Assembly (NCBI GenBank): GCA_026014665.1
Contig: JAOZHX010000028.1
Location: 55,840-119,839 of the forward strand
DNA length: 64,000 nt
DNA from: Candidatus Bathyarchaeota archaeon
GTDB taxonomy: Archaea; Thermoproteota; Bathyarchaeia; Bathyarchaeales; Bathycorpusculaceae
Reading direction: 5' to 3'
Shown: piece by piece, positions 16,556-25,090 of the stretch
Numbering within the stretch: the first letter of the stretch is position 1
How the letters are laid out: the number at the start of each line of letters is the position of its first letter
Position numbers and translations under genes: made by a program
The notes under the pieces: model-generated
Seen by the model: the letters and a program-made list of their open reading frames with translations, nothing else
Told to the model about the DNA's origin: nothing
The model's database searches: none

Positions 16556-16876
16556 TTATGCACTGCCTGTCAATTCTTTCAGCTGTTGCTCGGTAAGGCC
16601 CCCTCCTGGCGTGGCATCGAGCCGCTTGATGACCTTTCCCTTCTCAAACAGCAACACCGTTGGGTAATAGTCAATAGAGTACTTCTCGCATAACTCAGGT
16701 TTATCGTCAATTATAACGCTCAAGCACTCATCAGGATGCAGCTTCGCATAGTGCTGGAAAATGGGCAGAAACTGTTGAGAGAAGTAACACCACGAGGCAT
16801 AGAAGAGAACAAAAGCTCTATCCATAGACTCCAACAACTTATCAACGGGAAGATTTTGGTTTTTGCTCGTTTTCAA
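16556..16876 (-). CDS. Thioredoxin-like protein with CxxS active site
   Basis: This 106-residue thioredoxin fold has FYASWCYFSQQF at about residues 24-35, so the second active-site cysteine is serine, and the cis-proline in YYPTVLLF. A single-cysteine site cannot do the usual dithiol exchange. Monothiol relatives act in glutathionylation-like or peroxide-sensing reactions, or as chaperones. The start overlaps the end of the upstream CDGSH gene by 35 nt. An internal start about 14 codons later is possible. The two genes are probably translated together, which suggests a redox or Fe-S role. Confidence 0.82.
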   Translation of the reverse strand: MKTSKNQNLPVDKLLESMDRAFVLFYASWCYFSQQFLPIFQHYAKLHPDECLSVIIDDKPELCEKYSIDYYPTVLLFEKGKVIKRLDATPGGGLTEQQLKELTGSA

Positions 16877-17591
16877 TCACCTCTTGATCCTCTTCAGGAT
16901 AATGGCTGCTATCACAGAACGGTTTGTTGGAGGATTTTCCACAACGACACAGAGTCACGCGGTTGCGCACCTCATAGAGCTTGCCTTCCGCTGAAAAGAC
17001 AGGGATGCCACCGCGAACCCAAAGTGGTCCGCCAACACCTTTGCTTGGGTCCTCGATGATTCCAACCGTTTTTTCAAGCAATGGCTCTATGACTCGACCA
17101 GCCCCTTTATCGATTACCACAAGCCGACCAGAAGGACAATCGCAAGCATTCTCAATGGCATTTTGTCTTAAGCCAGAATCATCTGATTTGGGAATTGCCA
17201 ACCAAATATCGCCTCCCCGATGGCAAAAACGCGCTGAAGCACAAAACAATTCAGCATCTTTAAGCTTCAAAGTAGGTCCATCATAAATTTTAGCCAATTC
17301 ATCAAAATGTTGATTTCTACTCGTTTCAGTCCCATTAAATTTCGTCGTAACGTGAGTTCCGTCACAAAAAGGTTTTTTGCTGGATTGCCCACAACGGCAC
17401 AAGATATATTGATTTGAGGTTGGTATCCGCTCACCAAACACCCACTCCGATGGTATCCCATGACCATCACAGCGGATGATTGCTTCAAAAAGAGGGATAC
17501 CGCCAGAAACCAAGTAAGGACCATCTTTGAAAACACGAATCTGAGAGGCCGAAGCCTGTTTTAGGAGATTCTTGTCTTCCAAACGCGTCAT
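16842..17591 (-). CDS. Double CDGSH iron-sulfur protein
   Basis: This 249-residue protein has two CDGSH-type [2Fe-2S] sites: CRCGQSSKKPFCDGTH (about residues 65-80) and CRCGKSSNKPFCDSSH (about 213-228). Both use the 3Cys-1His ligand set of mitoNEET-like proteins. Between them lies a cysteine-containing region (FCASARFCH and CDCPSGRLV) seen in bacterial and archaeal multi-domain CDGSH proteins. It has no membrane anchor, so it should be cytoplasmic and may carry electrons or clusters. It forms an overlapping pair with the CxxS thioredoxin-like gene. Confidence 0.92.
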   Translation of the reverse strand: MTRLEDKNLLKQASASQIRVFKDGPYLVSGGIPLFEAIIRCDGHGIPSEWVFGERIPTSNQYILCRCGQSSKKPFCDGTHVTTKFNGTETSRNQHFDELAKIYDGPTLKLKDAELFCASARFCHRGGDIWLAIPKSDDSGLRQNAIENACDCPSGRLVVIDKGAGRVIEPLLEKTVGIIEDPSKGVGGPLWVRGGIPVFSAEGKLYEVRNRVTLCRCGKSSNKPFCDSSHYPEEDQEVIENEQKPKSSR

Positions 17592-17794
17592 CTCAATATA
17601 AAAAATCTATATTATTTGAAATGAAACAGGATATAAAATACTATTGCTCACATTCCCGCACAGCTTTTAGCAACCTTCCTTAAATCATAAGCACCTGAAA
17701 ATTTAACCTACAATTGTGACTGTAAAATAACAGTCACAGAAAGTTATACGCTCAAACGCTAAATTAAACACATTAACAAACCAGAGGATGCAAC

Positions 17795-18037
17795 ATGGAA
17801 CAAACCAAAAAATTCTCCATCACTGAATTAAACCAATATAATGGAAAAAACGGTCAACCCGCGTACGTCGCCTACAAAGGGAAAGTTTATGATGTATCAG
17901 AATCCAGCCAATGGCTCGATGGCGATCACTTAGGACACATGGCTGGACAGGACTTAACCGACCAGATGGAAATCGCTCCACACGCAGACGACGTCTTGGA
18001 GCGTATGAGGGTCATCGGCATATTAACACAAACCTAG
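17795..18037 (+). CDS. Cytochrome b5-like heme/steroid-binding domain protein
   Basis: This 80-residue protein begins MEQTKKFSITELNQYNG. It shows the family core AYVAYKGKVYDVSESSQW followed by HLGHMAGQDLT and APHADDVL. The histidines could ligate heme, as in small b5-like or MAPR-like proteins. It is soluble, with no membrane helix. It ends 22 nt before the Hsp20 gene and is probably co-transcribed with it. The partner is unknown. Confidence 0.88.
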   Translation: MEQTKKFSITELNQYNGKNGQPAYVAYKGKVYDVSESSQWLDGDHLGHMAGQDLTDQMEIAPHADDVLERMRVIGILTQT

Positions 18038-18059
18038 CAACAAACGGAGGTGAAGACAC

Positions 18060-18617
18060 TTGTCTGAAGAAAAAAAGAAAAAATATTACTATTACGCTGG
18101 AAAAGAAAAGAAAGCCACAGAAATTAAAAAACGCAACCAAGAAGAAATAGCTCCCTACTGGTTTGGCGACATAAGAGATTTCGACCGAATGATAGATAGC
18201 TTTGAACGTGAATTCGAAGACTTCTGGGGCAGGCCCATTATGGCAGGTCCAAGATGGTGGCGACACCGCTTCCCCATGATGCCGTGGGGACCCGCAAGAA
18301 TGCCCTCAGTAGACCTAGAAGACCAAGGAAAAGAATACCGCTTAACAGTAGATTTGCCAGGCTTTAAAAAAGAAGATGTTGACATCGAAGTTACTGAAGA
18401 CACTGTAACCGTTAACGCCAAAAAAGCCCAAACTGAAGAGGAGAAAAAAAAGAACTACATCCGCCGAGAAAGATCCGCACAAACATACTACAGAACAATT
18501 CAGCTACCTGAAAACATCCGCTCGGATGAAGCAAAAGCTAACCTCAACAACGGCATTCTTGAAATCACCTTGCCCAAGAAAGAGCCAAAAGCAACCAAAA
18601 AGATAGCCATCACATAA
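18060..18617 (+). CDS. hsp20: Small heat-shock protein (Hsp20/alpha-crystallin)
   Basis: This 185-residue chaperone has an alpha-crystallin domain at about residues 80-180, with LPGFKKEDVDIEV and the A-x-L-N-N-G-I-L-E-I-T-L-P signature. The C-terminal I-A-I motif is the usual oligomer contact. The N-terminus is very basic and Tyr-rich, then Trp-rich. The start is TTG at 18060, decided by a strong GGAGGTGA (18046-18053) 6 nt upstream. It should hold unfolding proteins under stress. Confidence 0.94.
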   Translation: MSEEKKKKYYYYAGKEKKATEIKKRNQEEIAPYWFGDIRDFDRMIDSFEREFEDFWGRPIMAGPRWWRHRFPMMPWGPARMPSVDLEDQGKEYRLTVDLPGFKKEDVDIEVTEDTVTVNAKKAQTEEEKKKNYIRRERSAQTYYRTIQLPENIRSDEAKANLNNGILEITLPKKEPKATKKIAIT

Positions 18618-18669
18618 ACAAAAAATAGATCAAACGAAAATAAAAAGAAAGAGATAAAGAAATACGAGC

Positions 18670-20223
18670 TTAGTCGCTACTGCTTCCACTGGAGTCTTCG
18701 GTTTCGACTGTGGTGTCTTCGCTTTGGTCTTGCTGGTCTTCGGTTGGCGCCTGAATAGGCGCTTCTAAAGGGTGGGCGGGAACGTGGGCCTCCTCCACAA
18801 CCACCGGTTCAACTGCAGGCTCTGCTATTTCTTCTAGGACTTTCTCAAGTGTCGTTTCAATACTTGTCGGTTCTGTTACCTCAAAGGCTTGGAGGGGAAC
18901 TTCAACTTCTGGCTGTTCAGGAGCGGGTTCAGCAACCACTTCAGTTTCAGCTATAACTTCTGGTGCAGGCGCTGGTTCAGCTGGAGCTTCAACGGCTTCA
19001 GGCATCTCTGGGGCTGGCGTGTCCACTATAGTTATTGGCTCTTGCGGCGCAGGCTCGATTGTCGGTGGCTCTTGAGTAACAATTTCGGGCGCTGGTTCTG
19101 TTATTTCTTGCACTTCAGGCTCTGGAACGGCTACTGGCGCTGTTTCGACTATCACTGGTTCAGCCGGGGCAACCTCGACTGAGGCAACTTCTGCTGGAGC
19201 AGGTTCAACGATTTGCACATCAACCGGAACAACTTCGGCAGGCTTTTCAGCAACAACTTCAGGAGCAGCCTCAACGGGAACCTCAACAACTGGAGTTTCA
19301 ACAGAAGCTTCAACTGGAGAAGATTCAATCGTGCTCTCTGCTGGCGTTTGTGCCACTTCTGCGGGAACAACTTCGAGAACTGGTTCAGGAGCCTGCTCTA
19401 TCGGAGCAGTTTCAACTGGAGTGGGAGCTATTTCCGCTGGAGCCGCTTCAATGGGGGCTGGTTCTACTGTCGCAGCTTCGATAGGAGCAGGTTCAGCGGA
19501 GACCTCAACCGGTGGAGCTTCAACAGGAGCGGGAGCTTCTTCAACTACTGGTTCCTTAGGTGGAGCAATTTCAACTGGCGTTTCAGGAATGGCTGGTTCA
19601 GGCGAGGTTTCTGCAGGTATGGCTGGTTCGATTGTTTCAATTGGAGTCTCGATAACTGGGGCGGTTTCAACAGGAGCGGGCTCTACCGGGGCTGTTTCAA
19701 CAACAGGCGAAATCGGCGCTGCTTCGACTGGAACCTCAACTGGTGTAGTTTCTATCGGCGCTGGCTCAACAGCTACTGCCTCCGCGATTGGAGCAGCAGG
19801 TTCAGGGGCTAAAGGCGCTTGAATAGGTTGCGCTGGGGGGAAGAGCTGATCCGTGGCTTGCTTTATAATGCCTAATTCATTCTTTGTGGTCTCCAGACTA
19901 GTTGCCAAGAGATTGATTTCTCGGGCGTAAATTTCCTCATCTATTTCTCCAACCACATGTTGGATTTCATAGTTAGCGAGAAGCATCTCTAGCGTCTTAA
20001 TTTGGCTTTCCAGTTCTTGGGTTTTAGCTTGCATCTTAAGCGCAAGTTCTTGGCGTTGCTTTTCGATTTCAGCAATGGCTGTGCTTATGTCGACATTGAA
20101 TGAATCGCGAGTTGCTTGAGAAATTTTTCCTGTTTCATAAAGGTTGTCTAGGGCTAATTTCTTTTTCTTGGCTATTTCGTATTCTTCATTTAATCGTTTA
20201 AATGTATATTTCCATGAAATCAC
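18670..20223 (-). CDS. Coiled-coil protein with long Pro/Glu/Ala/Val-rich tail (possibly CdvA-like coiled coil)
   Basis: From the GTG at 20223 this is 517 residues; an in-frame ATG at 20280 would add 19 residues of poor composition. Residues 5-120 are helical and charged (FKRLNEEYEIAKKKKLAL, QELESQIKTLEMLL), and the pattern reminds me of the coiled coil of archaeal CdvA-like proteins. This is tentative, and no PRC-type N-terminal domain is present. The remaining ~380 residues are low-complexity repeats of the type VEPAPIE/VEAAPVE with no cysteines. No membrane helix or signal peptide is seen. A CCGTAG-CAAC-CTACGG hairpin (20233-20248) lies just upstream of the GTG. Confidence 0.7.
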   Translation of the reverse strand: MISWKYTFKRLNEEYEIAKKKKLALDNLYETGKISQATRDSFNVDISTAIAEIEKQRQELALKMQAKTQELESQIKTLEMLLANYEIQHVVGEIDEEIYAREINLLATSLETTKNELGIIKQATDQLFPPAQPIQAPLAPEPAAPIAEAVAVEPAPIETTPVEVPVEAAPISPVVETAPVEPAPVETAPVIETPIETIEPAIPAETSPEPAIPETPVEIAPPKEPVVEEAPAPVEAPPVEVSAEPAPIEAATVEPAPIEAAPAEIAPTPVETAPIEQAPEPVLEVVPAEVAQTPAESTIESSPVEASVETPVVEVPVEAAPEVVAEKPAEVVPVDVQIVEPAPAEVASVEVAPAEPVIVETAPVAVPEPEVQEITEPAPEIVTQEPPTIEPAPQEPITIVDTPAPEMPEAVEAPAEPAPAPEVIAETEVVAEPAPEQPEVEVPLQAFEVTEPTSIETTLEKVLEEIAEPAVEPVVVEEAHVPAHPLEAPIQAPTEDQQDQSEDTTVETEDSSGSSSD

Positions 20224-20628
20224 GTTAGGGCACCGTAGCAACCTACGGCAGAATAACAGATAACGTTTGTTAACATGCACATATATCGGTAACTATTAAA
20301 AAGGCTACATGTACCAAGAAAATGGTAATTTTGCATTAAAAAACAATGCAGAATTCACCGATTTGTATAAACAAATAAAGCAATGATTTTAGAAATGACA
20401 CCAAACTCATAACAGCTCCATGTAAACTTTTCTCTAAGCATTCGAGCCATATATTGACATAAAATGAAATAACCAAAGCTGATTTTTACCAAATTTTTTC
20501 TCATGACGCCGCAAATAACCAGAGAAGCCACCCAACCATGTTTAAACACCGACTATTTTGTTATAATATATTATTCCAAATCAGAATAAATCTTAAATAT
20601 CTAAACGCGAATAAACAGGAAAGCGAGC
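20224..20628. other. Intergenic region, AT-rich
   Basis: This divergent region lies between the coiled-coil gene and the PadR gene. It contains a perfect 6-bp hairpin (20233-20248) next to the coiled-coil gene and a 12-bp palindrome (20563-20574) upstream of padR. I see no gene in it; short frames here have unconvincing composition. Confidence 0.5.
20563..20574. promoter_or_regulatory. 12-bp palindrome ATAATATATTAT upstream of padR
   Basis: This is a perfect palindrome about 55-66 bp before the PadR-type regulator start, followed by AT-rich sequence suited to a TATA box. PadR proteins often repress their own genes by binding AT-rich palindromes, so an autoregulatory operator is plausible. 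It could also be simple AT richness. Confidence 0.35.
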
Positions 20629-20991
20629 GTGCAAAACATGGTAGCGCTAACAATCACGGTAAACGGCGAAAAATCAGAAGCCAGAATCATCAAGAAAATG
20701 AACGAACGCGTCATCAAAAGCTTCATGGACACCATAATCATGGCTGAACTTCAAAACGGACCCATAAGCGGTTACGATGTAATATCATACATACACAACC
20801 GCTTCGGCTTCCTCGTCAGCTCCGGCACAGTATACTCACTACTATACTCACTCGAACGCAACGGCCTAGTTGAAGGCATATGGATCGAACGCAAACGAGT
20901 CTACAAACTCACCGAAAAAGGCGCCAAAACTATTCAAACAATCATAAACTCGCATGAAAAAATCAAAAGCTTCATGGCAACCATCCTGTGA
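20629..20991 (+). CDS. PadR-family transcriptional regulator
   Basis: This 120-residue protein has a PadR winged helix: FMDTIIMAELQNGPISGYDVISYIHNRF, then SSGTVYSLLYSLERNGLVEG and a wing with RKRVYKLTEKG. The GTG at 20629 is 8 nt after AGGA and is preferred slightly over the ATG at 20638. It lacks the long C-terminal dimerisation helices of larger PadR proteins. The target is unknown. It sits upstream of tRNA-Lys and the ATP synthase cluster on the same strand, but about 360 bp from the latter, so a link is not shown. Confidence 0.88.
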   Translation: MQNMVALTITVNGEKSEARIIKKMNERVIKSFMDTIIMAELQNGPISGYDVISYIHNRFGFLVSSGTVYSLLYSLERNGLVEGIWIERKRVYKLTEKGAKTIQTIINSHEKIKSFMATIL

Positions 20992-21088
20992 GCCCAAACA
21001 CCCCATTAACCATTCTCTTTTTACCACTAACCGAATCGAAATACTAAAAAACCCCTCTGTATTTTCCTATAGCCCCGTGAATCTTTGC

Positions 21089-21163
21089 GGGTCCGTAGCT
21101 CAGTCAGGCTAGAGCACCGGACTTTTAATCCGGGGGTCGCGGGTTCAATTCCCGTCGGACCCG
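21089..21163 (+). tRNA. tRNA-Lys (anticodon TTT)
   Basis: The cloverleaf can be drawn directly. The acceptor stem is GGGTCCG/CGGACCC. The D stem is GCTC/GAGC, the anticodon stem CCGGA/TCCGG with loop CTTTTAA, and the T stem GCGGG/CCCGT with loop TTCAATT. The discriminator base is G. The 3' CCA is not encoded in full (CCT follows). There is no intron. Confidence 0.96.
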
Positions 21164-21353
21164 CCTTACACGCTTAATAATTTACCAATTTTTGCGTGTG
21201 CAACCTCGCTTTCTCGTATTAGGCTAGTTGAAGATCAAAAGAAAATGTTCAATAGAATTCAGCCCAAACAAAGCTTCGGCGAGAAGAGCTTGCTGCTTTA
21301 AGCTGCAACAATATGTTTAGAAACCCCGTTCACAAACTTATTTTGTGGATTGA

Positions 21354-21695
21354 ATGGAAAAAGTCTGGGAAGAACTCAAGAAAATAGAGACTCAAGCTCA
21401 AGAAATCCGCGTCGAAGCTCAAGAAAAATCAAAGCAAATAACCACTACTGTTCAGGACGAAGCTGAAAAACTGGTTGCTAACGCAAAATCTTACGCTGAA
21501 CAAGACGCCCAACAACACTACGACTGGGTGGTCAGAGAAGCAAAACGGCTACAACAAGAAGCGTTGATAGCTATCGAGAAAGCCAACAAGCGCCTTCAGC
21601 AGCAAGCCCAAAGGCACCTTGACGAAGCCGCCGAATTAATAGTGCAGGCTGTTTTAGGAGAGAGCAAAGTTGGCGCAAGCGACAAGGTACGCTAG
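21354..21695 (+). CDS. atpH: A-type ATP synthase subunit H (peripheral stalk)
   Basis: This 113-residue, almost wholly helical protein is rich in Glu, Gln, Lys and Ala (KSKQITTTVQDEAEKLVANA), as in the long coiled-coil peripheral stalk subunit H/G of A/V-type ATPases. It is the first gene of the cluster and overlaps subunit C by 26 nt. With subunit E it should form the stator linking the A1 head to subunit I. The low complexity makes family assignment depend partly on position. Confidence 0.82.
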   Translation: MEKVWEELKKIETQAQEIRVEAQEKSKQITTTVQDEAEKLVANAKSYAEQDAQQHYDWVVREAKRLQQEALIAIEKANKRLQQQAQRHLDEAAELIVQAVLGESKVGASDKVR

Positions 21696-22728
21696 TGTCC
21701 TAGCGAAAATCGGGGCTGAGCGAGGCACTTTTCTTGGTGAGGACAAGCTTAAGGCTTTAACGGAAAGCACGAGCCTTGCTGATTTAGCGGCGCAGCTTCG
21801 AGAAACCGTTTACAATAGGCTGATTAGCAGGCTTTCTAAGCCACTGAGTAGCCGAAAGTTAGAAAGGAGCTTTCAGGAAAGCCTGATTGACGATTACTTA
21901 AAAATAATAAAATATTCGCCGAAGACTGCCCAAAGCTACCTTCAAACTTATTTTCAGGGGCTCGAAGTGGAGAACGTCAAAGCGCTCATAAAAGCAGTGT
22001 ACACCAAGATGAGCACGGAAGAAAAGCTGGAGCACGTTTACTTTAGGGTTGAAGATTACTTTAAGCGGCGCATAGTTTTTGAGGAGGCTGCAAAAGCTGT
22101 TGATTTGAAGGGTGTGGCAGCGGCTTTTCGGAAAACGGAGTATGCGGCCGATTTGAGGTTGGGGTTGCGGCGTTATGAAGAAAACGGGTCAGTAATGTTC
22201 TTTGATGTATCGCTGGATAGAGCGTTTTTGGAGAAACTTTATTCAGCCTATCAGGCGTTGCCGAGACAGGATAAACCGCACGCCTCCTATTACGCTGGCA
22301 TGGACAACGATAGCTTTGTGCTTCTTAGTTTACTTCGGGGCAAAATTCTCGGCTACGACACGAATTGGCTAAGGCTGGCAATTCCCCGATACACCTACAA
22401 TCTGCCGAAGGAAACGATTGAAGCCTTGCTAACGGCAGTTGACTATGAATCAGCCCTCAGCATTGCCCTCAAGAGTGCATACGGCAAGCTCTTCAATAAA
22501 AGTGAAACTCCTGAAGAAACAATTGGCAACGCCCAGAAAGCCTTCCAAAAAGCCAAACTCAGCTACGCAAAAGAGGCGCGGATGAAAGAGAACTTTAACA
22601 TAGGGGCTACGTTGGCGTTTCTTGTCCAGAAGGAAGCGGAGGTAAGGAATCTATCTGCGATTTCGGTGGGAGTGGAAGCTCAATTGCCAGCCGAAGACAT
22701 ACAGCGAGCACTTCTTCTGCCAGATTAG
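21670..22728 (+). CDS. atpC: A-type ATP synthase subunit C
   Basis: This 352-residue subunit C/d-type protein begins AQATRYASVLAKIGAERGTFL. Its internal EVENVKALIKAVYTKM and DYFKRR segments are typical of the family, which couples the central stalk to the rotor ring. The start is TTG 21670, 9 nt downstream of GGAGAG and inside the atpH gene. The TAG stop overlaps the TAA of the opposite-strand atpI gene at TTAG (22725-22728), so these two genes converge with no gap. Confidence 0.92.
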   Translation: MAQATRYASVLAKIGAERGTFLGEDKLKALTESTSLADLAAQLRETVYNRLISRLSKPLSSRKLERSFQESLIDDYLKIIKYSPKTAQSYLQTYFQGLEVENVKALIKAVYTKMSTEEKLEHVYFRVEDYFKRRIVFEEAAKAVDLKGVAAAFRKTEYAADLRLGLRRYEENGSVMFFDVSLDRAFLEKLYSAYQALPRQDKPHASYYAGMDNDSFVLLSLLRGKILGYDTNWLRLAIPRYTYNLPKETIEALLTAVDYESALSIALKSAYGKLFNKSETPEETIGNAQKAFQKAKLSYAKEARMKENFNIGATLAFLVQKEAEVRNLSAISVGVEAQLPAEDIQRALLLPD

Positions 22729-24719
22729 TTTTTCGCTGTTTTTTGGGTCAACATGACTTCCGCGTATTCGCTGGTTTGCTTGAATGGTGCGAAGGGGGTG
22801 CCGGTTCCCTGGTAGAATTTGCTGAACCACTCGTAGAAGTGAAGTCTTAGGCTGTGGATGAAAACGATTAGTCCTTCTAGGGCTATGACGAATATGTTGC
22901 CTCCGACAATCACTATGCTTCCAAGAACCATGCCCAAGCTGGAGCTACCGCTCACAAGTCCTGCGATGGTGTAGGTTACGGTGACCAGTGCCCAATGCGC
23001 CATTAACAGAGCCAAAATACGGGTGTACGAGACTGTGTTGCTGAGGAGCCGTGTCACGAGGTCGCCGCTTTCAAATAGTCTTTCGGAAAAAGAAACAGTT
23101 TCCTTGGACCCTGCTGCACCCGAAAATATTTTGGCATTGTAGAGGACTGGTTTGGCGAAAACTAAAATCAAGAATGGAACGAGTACAAACAATATGGGAC
23201 CTGACAGCCAAGCGGCGAAGTTGAGTTGGTAAGCAGCGATGAGGTAGACGCTACCTGCGTAGAAGGCTATTTTGGGAATCGATGTCAAAAAAATGTCGCC
23301 CCAGTTTCTGCGCAGGGCAAAGTCGCCAAGTTCCATTGTGAATCCACTCATTATTTGGATTACGCCGACTATCAGGCAGAAGATGAGGAAGGTGAGCACG
23401 TTGTTGAAAGGGTTGAGCCATAGGGGTGTAAAAAGTTCGCGCCCGAAGACTTCGCCGAACAGTAGTCCAGCGATTATGGCGCCTACTCCGCATGCTGCTA
23501 GAATCCAACAAAGGTTCTTCATGGCTGATTCTTTTTTGATGAAAAAACCCAAGGTTAGCCCGATTGCAAGCAGAACCGCTCCGTGTCCAACATCGCCGAA
23601 CATGAGACCAAACAGGATGGGAAACGTGACTGCAATCATCGGTGTAGGGTCAAGCTCGTCATAGTATGGTAATCCATAAAGGTGGGTTAACTCCTCAAAG
23701 GGCTTTACGAAGCGGTTGTGGCGGATTAGCGTAGGCGGGTCAGCCATTGGTAGCGGTTCGTTTTCCAGAACTAACGATGTTCCTTGTGAGGCGACATGCA
23801 CTTTTTCTGTTAAGCGGTGAAAATCTTTTGTGGGCACGAAGCCTTTGATAGTTGCTAGTTGTTCTGATTGGAGGATTTTTGTTTTCGCTTCCAGAAGCGC
23901 CAGAATGTTTTGTGCGATTTCTCTGAGGGAAAAAAGCCTGCTTTTCTTTTCTGAACCTAGCTTTTCTAATGCGGCTTTTATGTCAACTTTTTTTTGGGCG
24001 TTTTCTTTCAACTGTCGACTAACTTCGTTTAGGGCTTCTTTTATATCATGAGGGAGCTCTTGTGGAATGTGAAAGATTTCTCCGTGGTAAGTTTTGAGGA
24101 TTCTTTCAGCTTCTGCCGCGTGTTTGCTTTGGACAGCCATGCATACGAACTCCATGTCTTTAGCCAAGTAGCAGCGGTGAAAGATTAGAGGAAACCCGGT
24201 TAACGCACGATCTAAATCTGCTATGTTTTTGGTTGGGACACTTGCGATAGCGACGTGTATAAGCCGTGATTCCTCTATGGCTTGCAGGTCGGCGCCCATC
24301 TTGTCCATGATGATTAACATGTCTTGGATGTGAAGTAGCTGTGTGGTTTTTTCCTGCAGGCTTGTAAGCGATATAGTGAGGTTTTCTGCTTCATTCTTGA
24401 GTCCATGGGTTTCTTCAGTTATGGATTGGGCTAGGTCTTGCCAGTTTTCCGCTGTTACCTGCGTTTTAACTATTTTCGTGTCTTTGAAAATTTCTAACAT
24501 TCCTGTCTTCTCAAGGTTCAGAATTTTTATAAGCTCGTTTATGTTGGCGAGTGTTTCCTCAGTTTTTTGTATGCCTTGCAGGTGCTCGTTCAGGGATGCA
24601 TTTTCGGCGGCGTGTTCGATGTGGAATTGCCCAAAGTTGTTTAGCGCTTCCAGTATGGTGTCTACGTCTTTTCGTAGACAAATTATGGAAGCAGAAGTCA
24701 TTCTTTCTGGTCGGAACAT
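22725..24719 (-). CDS. atpI: A-type ATP synthase subunit I (a), encoded on the opposite strand
   Basis: This is a protein of about 664 residues. The N-terminal half is soluble and coiled-coil; the C-terminal half has seven to eight membrane helices starting near TPMIAVTFPILFGLMFGDVGHG. That motif and ALLMAHWALV..Y are hallmarks of the proton or sodium half-channel subunit. I chose ATG 24719 (MFRPERM, the usual family start) over an upstream in-frame TTG at 24731. It is inserted between atpC and atpF in reverse orientation. It converges on atpC and diverges from atpF, so it must have its own promoter within about 57 bp. Confidence 0.94.
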   Translation of the reverse strand: MFRPERMTSASIICLRKDVDTILEALNNFGQFHIEHAAENASLNEHLQGIQKTEETLANINELIKILNLEKTGMLEIFKDTKIVKTQVTAENWQDLAQSITEETHGLKNEAENLTISLTSLQEKTTQLLHIQDMLIIMDKMGADLQAIEESRLIHVAIASVPTKNIADLDRALTGFPLIFHRCYLAKDMEFVCMAVQSKHAAEAERILKTYHGEIFHIPQELPHDIKEALNEVSRQLKENAQKKVDIKAALEKLGSEKKSRLFSLREIAQNILALLEAKTKILQSEQLATIKGFVPTKDFHRLTEKVHVASQGTSLVLENEPLPMADPPTLIRHNRFVKPFEELTHLYGLPYYDELDPTPMIAVTFPILFGLMFGDVGHGAVLLAIGLTLGFFIKKESAMKNLCWILAACGVGAIIAGLLFGEVFGRELFTPLWLNPFNNVLTFLIFCLIVGVIQIMSGFTMELGDFALRRNWGDIFLTSIPKIAFYAGSVYLIAAYQLNFAAWLSGPILFVLVPFLILVFAKPVLYNAKIFSGAAGSKETVSFSERLFESGDLVTRLLSNTVSYTRILALLMAHWALVTVTYTIAGLVSGSSSLGMVLGSIVIVGGNIFVIALEGLIVFIHSLRLHFYEWFSKFYQGTGTPFAPFKQTSEYAEVMLTQKTAKN

Positions 24720-24776
24720 TTTTCCTAACAAAATGTTGATTAGTCTTAGAATTAAACCTTCATTTAGGGATTAAGG

Positions 24777-25079
24777 ATGCTCGGGTTAGTTATCGGCAAC
24801 ACTGATTTGGTTACTGGATTTAGGCTTGTAGGAGTTGAAGGCGTAGAAGTCCGCTCCGTGCAGGAAGCAGAAAAAGCGTTAGCGCAGGCGTTGTCTCGAA
24901 GAGACTTAGCCATGATAATAGTCAGCGAAGAATTCTCCAGTCAGATGCGGAGCCAAATCGACAGCGCCCGCAGTGAACAGATAGCACCCTTGATTGTTGA
25001 AGTGCCCGGTGCCGAAGGGTCAGGCGCTGAAAGTCGAATGTCTGATTTAATCAGTAAAACCTTAGGTATGAAATTGTAG
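24777..25079 (+). CDS. atpF: A-type ATP synthase subunit F
   Basis: This 100-residue protein begins MLGLVIGNTDLVTGFRLVGV and has the Rossmann-like pattern of subunit F, ending in a helical KTLGMKL tail. Subunit F sits on the central rotor shaft and helps regulate ATPase activity. TAAGG lies only 1 nt before the ATG, so translation may start on a leaderless transcript from the 57-bp divergent region shared with atpI. subunit E follows 11 nt downstream. Confidence 0.92.
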   Translation: MLGLVIGNTDLVTGFRLVGVEGVEVRSVQEAEKALAQALSRRDLAMIIVSEEFSSQMRSQIDSARSEQIAPLIVEVPGAEGSGAESRMSDLISKTLGMKL

Positions 25080-25090
25080 GAAACAATAGC

